The position numbers were made by a program, and so were the translations under genes. The notes beneath the pieces are model-generated. The model was not told the origin of the DNA, searched no databases, and saw nothing but the letters and a program-made list of their open reading frames with translations. Below, in pieces: positions 26,510 through 33,734 of a stretch of DNA of 33,734 bases. Origin of the DNA: Acholeplasmatales bacterium (lineage in GTDB: Bacteria > Bacillota_I > Bacilli_A > Acholeplasmatales > Acholeplasmataceae); contig QKIB01000057.1 of NCBI GenBank assembly GCA_003249785.1, positions 1 through 33,734 on the forward strand, read 5' to 3'. Numbering within the stretch: position 1 is the first letter of the stretch; every line of letters begins with the position of its first letter.

Positions 26510-28183
26510 CTACATTTCTTTAAGGCTTTCAATTCCCAAAAGTCTCAATCCTTCATTGATCACAGTTTGAATTGATTCTATGAACAAGAGATTGGCATTT
26601 CGGTGTCCTGATACTTCAACATTAATGCGATGCTTTCCATAAAAACTGTTGAATCCTTGTGCAAGGGATAGAATGTATCTCGCAATGAGATTAGGTGCAT
26701 TGGTTTCTCTAGCCTTTTCAATCAAATAAGGAAATTGTCCCAACTGCTTGATTAAATCAAAATAGTCATCTTCATTAAAGAAGCGCGTATCCATATCGTT
26801 CGTCTCTAATGTGTTTTCTTTTAGGATCGACTCGATTCTGACGCTACTATATTGGAGATAAGGACCAGTTTGTCCTTCGAACTTGAGCATATTTTCCAAA
26901 TTGAAGTCAATGTCAAGATGTCTTTCATTTTTCAAATCATTGAAAATAATAGCACCGATGCCGACCGCTTTTGCCACTTGATCCTGATTTTCTAAATCAG
27001 GATTTTTTGATGAAATTGCAGCTTTTGCTTCTGAAATTGCTTGATTGATAACTTCTTCTAAACGTTTGAACTTGCCTCCTCTTGTCGACATTTTTTTACC
27101 ATCAACAAGAATAAGTCCAAAATTGATATGATCTACATTAAAATGATATCCCAGTAAGTCCGTTACAGCTTGTAGCTGTTTGAAATGAAGAATCTGCTCA
27201 TTACCTACAACATAAAGCACATGATTGGCATGGTACATATGATGACGATAGAGGAGTGCAGCAACATCACGAGTCATGTACAATGTTGCTCCGTCAGAGC
27301 GTTTGATTAATGCTGGAGGTAGATTATCTCCCAAATCAACGATGGTTGCTCCTTCATCCACTTTCAGAAGCCTTTTAGACTCAAGTGCATCAACGACTGC
27401 ATCCATTTTGTCATTATAGAAAGATTCCCCAGTGTAGTAATCAAATGATACACCAAGTAAATCATACACCTCCATAAATTCACGAAGTGATTCGTCTTTA
27501 AACCAAGTCCAAAGTTGGGTATACAGAGGATCTCCTAATTCAAGTGCTCTAAAGACATCTCGAGCTTCTTGTTCAAGATTTGGATCTTCCTTTTCTGCAT
27601 CATGAAATCTGACATAAAGTTTTTGAAGTTCATTAATAGGGTCTTTTTTCACATCAGCTTCATTGCCCCATTTTTGATAGGCAACGATCATTTTTCCAAA
27701 CTGGGTACCCCAATCTCCCAAGTGATTGACTGCAATAACTTGATAACCAGATTTTTTATATATGTTTTTAAGTGCATTTCCAATCACAGTGGATCTTAAG
27801 TGCCCAACACCGAAACTTTTTGCAATATTAGGTGAAGAGTAATCCATTACCACGGTTTCAGTCTTCTTTAACTCATGATTTCCATAACGACTTCCTTGAT
27901 CATGGATGGTGTTGAGGATTGCTTTTGCAATGGGTTCCCTTTTTAAATAGATGTTTAAAAAACCATTGGTGAACTCAATTCGGTTGACATTGTTGTTTTC
28001 TCCAACAACTTTTTCAAATCGATGATAAACTTCCATGGGTGAGATTCTCCAAAACTTTGCAAAAGCAAAAAGAGGAATTGCCAGATCAGCATGTCCCTTC
28101 TTGGGTTCTTCAACAATGACATCTTGGATTTGAAAAGAGGATTCAATTCGTGACTTTAATGTATTTTTGATCGATTCAATCAT
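26510..28183 (-). CDS. argS: Arginyl-tRNA synthetase
   Basis: DYSSPNIAKSFGVGHLRSTVIGNAL (HIGH region); VDGKKMSTRGGKF; RSDGATLYMTRDVA; C-terminal DALR region. Confidence 0.97.
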   Translation of the reverse strand: MIESIKNTLKSRIESSFQIQDVIVEEPKKGHADLAIPLFAFAKFWRISPMEVYHRFEKVVGENNNVNRIEFTNGFLNIYLKREPIAKAILNTIHDQGSRYGNHELKKTETVVMDYSSPNIAKSFGVGHLRSTVIGNALKNIYKKSGYQVIAVNHLGDWGTQFGKMIVAYQKWGNEADVKKDPINELQKLYVRFHDAEKEDPNLEQEARDVFRALELGDPLYTQLWTWFKDESLREFMEVYDLLGVSFDYYTGESFYNDKMDAVVDALESKRLLKVDEGATIVDLGDNLPPALIKRSDGATLYMTRDVAALLYRHHMYHANHVLYVVGNEQILHFKQLQAVTDLLGYHFNVDHINFGLILVDGKKMSTRGGKFKRLEEVINQAISEAKAAISSKNPDLENQDQVAKAVGIGAIIFNDLKNERHLDIDFNLENMLKFEGQTGPYLQYSSVRIESILKENTLETNDMDTRFFNEDDYFDLIKQLGQFPYLIEKARETNAPNLIARYILSLAQGFNSFYGKHRINVEVSGHRNANLLFIESIQTVINEGLRLLGIESLKEM

Positions 28184-28198
28184 TTTTATTTTCCTTTA

Positions 28199-28223
28199 TC
28201 AAAAAAAAGCACGGTGTGCTTTT
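28199..28223 (-). terminator. Terminator of the thioredoxin-like gene
   Basis: Minus AAAAGCAC-ACC-GTGCTTTTTTTT. Confidence 0.85.
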
Positions 28224-28794
28224 AATTGTTGTCTAATGTTGCTTCAACTTCCAAGTAAAAATCACGGACACTGCGATTAATGGTTGTTGCGTTATCAGCA
28301 CTTTCGGGAACGAATGTCGCAACAATCACACCATCTTTAAAGACAACAAATTGTGGTGTCGTTGACGTGATGTCATCGGGGTAAAGTTCTTGAAGAGATG
28401 TCAATCCTTTGGTGTCAACAGATGCATCAATATAATAGATCTTTGAAACATAGGCATCGAAGCCTTCGCTGATGTAATATTTTTCAAATGCACCAATATG
28501 TGCTTGACATGAAGCACAGGATGGACTGCCAATGTAAAGAGCAACGACATCTTCAGAATTGAGGATGCTATCGAGACCTTTGTGGAACAAGGTACCACTA
28601 TAGGTCACTTCATAATATGGGTGATCAGCAGTGAAATCAGATGTTGCTGTTGATGCGTATGCAGTATAGATTTGTTCTTGGTTTGATGGTCTCAATACAA
28701 CAATAAGCGTCAGTGAAATCACTAAAAAGCCAATGATTGCAATATAAGTTAATGGGTGTACTTTAGGTTCTACGTTATGATAGTTTTTAGCCAT
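28222..28794 (-). CDS. Membrane-anchored thioredoxin-fold protein (SPSCASC motif)
   Basis: N-terminal TM; VVALYIGSPSCASCQAHIGAFEKYY; TTPQFVVFKDGVIV (cis-Pro region). Confidence 0.8.
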   Translation of the reverse strand: MAKNYHNVEPKVHPLTYIAIIGFLVISLTLIVVLRPSNQEQIYTAYASTATSDFTADHPYYEVTYSGTLFHKGLDSILNSEDVVALYIGSPSCASCQAHIGAFEKYYISEGFDAYVSKIYYIDASVDTKGLTSLQELYPDDITSTTPQFVVFKDGVIVATFVPESADNATTINRSVRDFYLEVEATLDNN

Positions 28795-28823
28795 GATTAA
28801 TCCTCCTAGATTGACTCTTTATG

Positions 28824-28852
28824 ATTATAGCATAAATAATAGACTTTATCAA
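28824..28852 (-). promoter_or_regulatory. Promoter of the thioredoxin-like gene
   Basis: Minus TTGATA, 17 nt, TATAAT, with extended -10 (TGCTATAAT). Confidence 0.75.
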
Positions 28853-28875
28853 TGAAGAAAATACGATTTTCTATG

Positions 28876-30165
28876 TTATTCAAACACTTTGGCAAAGATA
28901 TCATTGACAAAGCGTAAATGCTTGGAAATCTCAAATGCTGAATGTAGTTCTTTCTCTGAAAGATATTTCAAAATGAGTGTATCTTTTTTAAGTGCTTCTT
29001 CCAGATTCGATGAACCATTCATTACTTCAAATGCAGCTTTTTGAATGCGATCATATGCTATCTCTCGTGTTACCCCTTTTTCTATCAAGAGATTGAGAAT
29101 ACTTTGTGTAAAAACAGCACCTTTGGTCATGTTGATATTCTCAGCCATTTTCTTCTGGTTTACAATGAGATGATCAATAATATCAGACATGCGATTGAGC
29201 ATGTAATCCAAAAGTGTTGTGGCATCCGGTAAGATGATTCTTTCAACTGAAGAATGAGAAATATCACGCTCATGCCACAAAGCAATGTCATCATAGCTGG
29301 TTAGCATGTACCCTCTAAGCACTCTGGATAGACCAGAAATATTTTCACACCCAATTGGATTTTTCTTATGTGGCATCGCTGATGACCCTTTTTGATTCAA
29401 ATCAAAATACTCTGAGACTTCACCAACTTCAGTTCGTGATAAATGTCTAATTTCAACAGCAATCTTTTCAAGTTCACTACCAATGAGTGCAATCACACTG
29501 AGATAATGGGCATGTCTGTCTCGCTGAAGCGTCTGTGTTGCAATCGGTGCAGACATCAATCCCAACTGCTTAGAGGCTATTTTTTCCATATCAGGTGTAT
29601 TGGCACTATAGTTACCGACCGCACCGCTTAATTTAGCAAGTTGGACGTTCTTTGCTGCTTCAACGAACAATGCTTTGATTCGGATCAAATCTGCATACCA
29701 AAGTGCGAATTTCAATCCAAAACTGGTGACTTCAGCATGGATCCCGTGTGTTCTTCCTATGCAGGGAATGTTTTGATAATCATATGCTTTTTGTTTGAGT
29801 ATTTCCAATAGGTGTTCTATATCATTAATAAGTATATTATTAACATCCTTGAGAATCAAAGACTGTGCCGTATCAACGACATCTGTTGATGTCAATCCAT
29901 AGTGCAACCACTTTTTTTCATCACCCAATGATTTTGAAACGGCTTTGGTAAATGCAATCACATCATGCTTTGTCTCTTGTTCAATAGATTCAATATCTTC
30001 TAATGTAAATGTTGCTTTCTTTAATAGTTGATACTCTTGATCTGGAATAAGACCAAGTTGAGACCAGGCATAGGAACAAGCAAGTTCAACTTTCAAAAAA
30101 GTATCAAACTTGTTTTGATCACTCCATAATTGTTTCATGACTTGTCTTTGATAACGCTTGATCAT
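28876..30165 (-). CDS. purB: Adenylosuccinate lyase
   Basis: MIKRYQRQVMKQLWSDQNKFDTFLKVELA; GSSAMPHKKNPIGCENISGLSR signature. ORF-track start at 30435 is an upstream read-through into the purA region. Confidence 0.97.
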   Translation of the reverse strand: MIKRYQRQVMKQLWSDQNKFDTFLKVELACSYAWSQLGLIPDQEYQLLKKATFTLEDIESIEQETKHDVIAFTKAVSKSLGDEKKWLHYGLTSTDVVDTAQSLILKDVNNILINDIEHLLEILKQKAYDYQNIPCIGRTHGIHAEVTSFGLKFALWYADLIRIKALFVEAAKNVQLAKLSGAVGNYSANTPDMEKIASKQLGLMSAPIATQTLQRDRHAHYLSVIALIGSELEKIAVEIRHLSRTEVGEVSEYFDLNQKGSSAMPHKKNPIGCENISGLSRVLRGYMLTSYDDIALWHERDISHSSVERIILPDATTLLDYMLNRMSDIIDHLIVNQKKMAENINMTKGAVFTQSILNLLIEKGVTREIAYDRIQKAAFEVMNGSSNLEEALKKDTLILKYLSEKELHSAFEISKHLRFVNDIFAKVFE

Positions 30166-30175
30166 AATGAACTCC

Positions 30176-31441
30176 TTAAAAGATAGGTTTGACTTGAATG
30201 GTTTGACTTCGATCTGGGCCAACAGAGAAAATCGCGAGTGGTACACCGACAAGTTCACAAAGCTGATTAAGATAATTTTGAGCTTGAACTGGCAATGCTT
30301 CAAATGATTTGACTTGTGTGATATCTTCCTTCCATCCTGGCATGGTGATATAGTTCGGCTTGCATGCTTCAAAGTCAGACATTTCAGCAGGTATATCGGT
30401 GATTGTCTTTCCATTGAACTCATAGGAAACGGCAATTTTCAATTCATCAATCCCAGATAAGACATCAAGTAAAGTAACTGCTAGATAACTCAGACCACTA
30501 ATGCGTTTTGTATGTCTTAAAACGACCGTATCAAGCCATCCAATGCGTCTTGGTCTTCCGGTTGTCGTTCCATATTCATTTCCAATTTCACGAATTTGAT
30601 TTGCCAAATCACCTAGAATTTCACTTGGCATCGGACCTGACCCAACACGTGTTGTGTATGCTTTGGTCACACCAATTGCACCATCAATCAGCCAAGGAGC
30701 AATCCCTGTATTTAAAGGGACTGATGCAGCTGTAGGTGAGCTTGATGTCACATAAGGATAAGTGCCATGATCTAAACATAATAGAACGCCTTGAGCACCT
30801 TCAAATAGTATTTTTTTATTGTCATCAATTGCTTGATTCAGCAAGACCGATGTATCTTTGACATAAGGCGCCATCACCGATGCATACTTAAGATATTCTT
30901 CATAGACTTCTTCAGCAATAAACCTTGGTGCACCTAATTTTCTTAATTCTTGATTTTTGACTTTCATCAACTCAAATAATCTTGCCTTAAACTTTTCGGG
31001 ATCAATGAATGTAGAAACGCGAAGCCCCAATCGAGAAGACTTGTCAGTGTATGCTGGGCCAATCCCTTTATGCGTCGTTCCGATTTTCTCATTACCTCTG
31101 AAATGCTCATATGCTTTATCCAACTCAAGATGATAGGGTAGGACAATATGTGCACGATCTGATATGCTAAGATTGAAATTTTGCAATTTATCGATTTCTT
31201 CAACAAATGCTTTTGGATTGATGACCATGCCGTTTGCCATAACATTTTGAATGTTTGGGTTGAGAATACCCGATGGCAAAAGATGTAAACTGTGCTTCTT
31301 CCCATGGAAAACGACGGTATGACCTGCATTGTTTCCACCCTGATATCTAACGACAACATCAGCTTTTTGTGCGAGAAAATCTGTAATCTTTCCTTTGCCT
31401 TCATCTCCCCATTGAGTGCCGACAATCACGATTCTTTTCAT
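30176..31441 (-). CDS. purA: Adenylosuccinate synthetase
   Basis: GTQWGDEGKGKITD; GGNNAGHTVVF; GIGPAYTDKSSRLGLRV; TGRPRRIGWLD. Confidence 0.98.
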   Translation of the reverse strand: MKRIVIVGTQWGDEGKGKITDFLAQKADVVVRYQGGNNAGHTVVFHGKKHSLHLLPSGILNPNIQNVMANGMVINPKAFVEEIDKLQNFNLSISDRAHIVLPYHLELDKAYEHFRGNEKIGTTHKGIGPAYTDKSSRLGLRVSTFIDPEKFKARLFELMKVKNQELRKLGAPRFIAEEVYEEYLKYASVMAPYVKDTSVLLNQAIDDNKKILFEGAQGVLLCLDHGTYPYVTSSSPTAASVPLNTGIAPWLIDGAIGVTKAYTTRVGSGPMPSEILGDLANQIREIGNEYGTTTGRPRRIGWLDTVVLRHTKRISGLSYLAVTLLDVLSGIDELKIAVSYEFNGKTITDIPAEMSDFEACKPNYITMPGWKEDITQVKSFEALPVQAQNYLNQLCELVGVPLAIFSVGPDRSQTIQVKPIF

Positions 31442-31481
31442 AACTTACCCCATTTGATTGATTTGAGTGAACATTTAAACC

Positions 31482-31530
31482 TTGTTTTATAAAACAAAAT
31501 GATTATAGCATACATTCCTATGATATTCAA
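31482..31530 (-). promoter_or_regulatory. purA promoter and 16-bp palindrome at predicted +1
   Basis: Minus TTGAAT (31525-31530), 17 nt, TATAAT (31502-31507), then palindrome TTGTTTTATAAAACAA at 31482-31497. Confidence 0.7.
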
Positions 31531-31589
31531 TGTAGTCAGAGGATTCAAGATAGGAAATTGGTTTTCATGAAACTTTTACATATTTTTGC

Positions 31590-31618
31590 TTGTAAATATG
31601 GTAACGGTTTTATATAAT
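31590..31618 (+). promoter_or_regulatory. glgA promoter
   Basis: TTGTAA, 17 nt, TATAAT just upstream of the glgA start. Confidence 0.7.
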
Positions 31619-31634
31619 GTTAACAGGTGATTAA

Positions 31635-33059
31635 ATGAACATACTATTTTGTAGTGGAGAAGCTTATCCATTTAGTAAGACAGGTGGCCTCGCTGATGTT
31701 GCTGCTTCGTTACCGAAAGCACTCAATCAAATCGGACATCAAGTCAAGATTATCACACCTTATTATCAATCGATAACCAATCAGAATACTGAGACTAAAT
31801 ACGTAGGGTCTTCTGTGATTCAAATGGGTGATATTTCTCAACCTGTCGCTTTTTATCAAACCAATTATCAGGGGGTAACCTATCTATTCGTTAAAAACGA
31901 TGATTTTTTTTATCGCCCACAATTATACGGGTATGATGACGACGCATTGCGTTACACTTTCTTCAATTTTGCAATCTTAGAGTATATTAAAATAACAAAA
32001 GATTACCCTGATGTATTGCATGCTAATGATTGGCAGACTGGATTGTTACCCTTCTTCTTGGATATCCGTTATCGCCGCTTGAATGCACAATTTAATCGGA
32101 TTCGAACCATTCTTTCTATTCATAATCTGGAAAAACAAGGATCTTTTCCCATTGAAACTGAAAAACTATTCGGTCATAAGAATTTCACCTATATCCATAT
32201 GAATCGTGTTAACTTTTTGAAATGCGGAATCATGCGAGCAAATATTATCAATACAGTCAGTGAGAATTATAAAAATGAAATACTCACACGCTTCTTTGGC
32301 TTTTCTTTGGATGGCCCATTAAAATCTAGACAAAATGACCTTTATGGTATTTTAAATGGTCTTGATCACGATTTATATGATCCGAAAACCAGCAAAAGCC
32401 TTTATGAGAATTATGGCACTGATGATTTTGAATCATCAAAAAAGATCAATAAGAAACTTTTGATTACCAAGCTTGGATTGGTTTTTGATTTGGAAAAACC
32501 AATGGTTGCTTTTATTAACCGTTTCTCTCGTCAGAAAGGCATTGATATTTTGATGTCCACCTTAGAATCATACTTGAAAAAGGATGCATTAACGTTGATT
32601 GCCATCGGTTCAGGAGATCCACTCTATGAATTATTTTTCATGGAGATGCAGAAGAAATATCCAAAACAAGTTTATTATCATCAAGGATTTGATTATGATC
32701 TATCACAAAAGGTTTATGCTGCGAGCGATTTATTCCTGCTTCCGAGTTTATTTGAACCTTGTGGACTCAATCAAATGATCGCCATGCGTTATGGTGCTCT
32801 GCCTATTGTTAGAAATACTGGTGGGTTGAAAGATACCGTGAGATCCTATAATCAAAACAGTGGCATCGGCACAGGATTTGCTTTTGAAAACTATGATGCG
32901 AAAGAGCTATCTGAAACCATTGATTATGCACTCGATATGTATCATCATGATCATGAAACCTGGAATGATTTAATTCTTCAAGCCATGACAGTCAAGCATA
33001 GCATTGTTAAAATGGCTCGACAATATGAAGAGTTGTATTTAATGATTTCAAACAATTAA
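31635..33059 (+). CDS. glgA: Glycogen synthase (GT5)
   Basis: MNILFCSGEAYPFSKTGGLADVAASLPKAL; HANDWQTGLLPFFL; LLPSLFEPCGLNQMIAMRYGALPIVRNTGGLKDTV. Confidence 0.97.
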   Translation: MNILFCSGEAYPFSKTGGLADVAASLPKALNQIGHQVKIITPYYQSITNQNTETKYVGSSVIQMGDISQPVAFYQTNYQGVTYLFVKNDDFFYRPQLYGYDDDALRYTFFNFAILEYIKITKDYPDVLHANDWQTGLLPFFLDIRYRRLNAQFNRIRTILSIHNLEKQGSFPIETEKLFGHKNFTYIHMNRVNFLKCGIMRANIINTVSENYKNEILTRFFGFSLDGPLKSRQNDLYGILNGLDHDLYDPKTSKSLYENYGTDDFESSKKINKKLLITKLGLVFDLEKPMVAFINRFSRQKGIDILMSTLESYLKKDALTLIAIGSGDPLYELFFMEMQKKYPKQVYYHQGFDYDLSQKVYAASDLFLLPSLFEPCGLNQMIAMRYGALPIVRNTGGLKDTVRSYNQNSGIGTGFAFENYDAKELSETIDYALDMYHHDHETWNDLILQAMTVKHSIVKMARQYEELYLMISNN

Positions 33060-33085
33060 AAAGACAGCTAGGCTGTCTTTTTTTA
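33057..33085. terminator. Bidirectional terminator between convergent glgA and nfo
   Basis: AAAAAGACAGC-TAG-GCTGTCTTTTTTT. Confidence 0.88.
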
Positions 33086-33734
33086 TTCTTTATTTGCCAG
33101 TTGATCCTTAAGTTGAGGATTAAATGTCTGTTTTCTAATCATTTCAATTTCTTCCAAATAAGGGGCATGATCAGAAACATAAGGTGTTTCAAGAATTTTT
33201 GGAATCTTCATAAAATCTGAATGATAGACAACTTTCATCAGGCTATCATATCCAATATAACCAAATCCGATATTTTCATGTCGATCCTTTGATGCTCCTT
33301 GAGGGTTTTTTGAGTCATTGATATGAAACACAGAAATCATTTCTTTTCCAACAACTTGATCAAAATGATCAATGACACTTTGAAAGTCTTCTTTGATATC
33401 ATAACCTGCGTCATGGGTATGACATGTGTCGAAACAGACGCTAACGCGACCGGGTTCATCAATCAGATCAATGATTGCTTTAAGTTCCTCAAAGGTCTTT
33501 CCCATTTCATTGCCTTTGCCGGCCATGGTTTCTAATGCAATCTTAACATCGGCATCAGGTGTTTGTTCAATGACTTTTTTAACGCCTTCTGCAATCCATT
33601 TGGTTGCCTGTTCACGATCCTTTCCAACTGCAGATCCAGGATGTAGAACAATTTGTCCGACATGCATCTGTGCAGTACGTTTCACTTCTTCAGTCAAAAA
33701 TGAAATTGCAAATGCACGCTTTTCAGGATCTGGA
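33083..33734 (-). CDS. nfo: Endonuclease IV (AP endonuclease), N-terminus truncated by window end
   Basis: VLHPGSAVGKDREQATKWI; LETMAGKGNEMG; CFDTCHTHDAGYD; FHINDSKNPQGASKDRHENIGFGYIG. Frame stays open from 33697 to the window edge (PDPEKRAFAISF). Confidence 0.95.
   Translation of the reverse strand, partial: PDPEKRAFAISFLTEEVKRTAQMHVGQIVLHPGSAVGKDREQATKWIAEGVKKVIEQTPDADVKIALETMAGKGNEMGKTFEELKAIIDLIDEPGRVSVCFDTCHTHDAGYDIKEDFQSVIDHFDQVVGKEMISVFHINDSKNPQGASKDRHENIGFGYIGYDSLMKVVYHSDFMKIPKILETPYVSDHAPYLEEIEMIRKQTFNPQLKDQLANKE

Noticed and set aside
30967-31425. 152-aa ORF in an alternate frame of purA
   Set aside because: purA is unambiguous; this is a shadow ORF.
31560-31634. Possible LacI/CcpA-like operator near the glgA promoter (GGTAACGGTTTTATA)
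   Set aside because: Lacks the symmetry of a cre or MalR-type site; only the promoter hexamers are supportable.
1-33734. Mycoplasma-type UGA=Trp code
   Set aside because: Several well-bounded genes end in TGA with overlapping ATGA starts (e.g. 1505, 8020, 9935), and intact core proteins use TGG for Trp.
1-33734. CRISPR arrays, IS elements, prophage, rRNA or long direct repeats
   Set aside because: None found on reading; no transposase, integrase or phage structural motifs and no regularly spaced repeats.

Overview
This is a low-GC, gene-dense bacterial chromosome segment, mostly coded on the minus strand. I see no phage, IS element, CRISPR array or rRNA. TGA is used as a stop in several genes (e.g. 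minus-strand stops at 1505, 8020 and 9935), so the standard code applies. The gene content would fit an Acholeplasma/Izemoplasma-like or other small Firmicute genome, but that taxonomic guess is only inference. Recognisable core genes are ackA, pncB, trmL, an RlmD/RlmCD-type methyltransferase, yaaA, cls, argS, purA, purB, glgA, nfo (truncated by the window end) and tRNA-Leu(CAA). Accessory content includes a GH2 glycosidase, three GNATs, a PAQR/hemolysin III protein, a PfoR/EIIC_2-like membrane protein, a 7TM-GGDEF protein, and several membrane proteins of unknown function. The parts most worth following up are: (i) an overlapping four-gene unit (XRE regulator, 12-TM membrane protein, GNAT, alpha/beta hydrolase) whose promoter carries a perfect 7-7-7 dyad between its -35 and -10; (ii) an orphan lipoprotein with an RsgI-like extracytoplasmic domain that keeps the Asn-Pro motif; (iii) compound hairpin 3' elements; (iv) a tRNA-Leu precursor predicted to begin with a 5' leader hairpin; (v) a 16-bp perfect palindrome at the predicted purA transcription start. 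No searches or folding software were run. Family calls come from motif recognition in the supplied translations.
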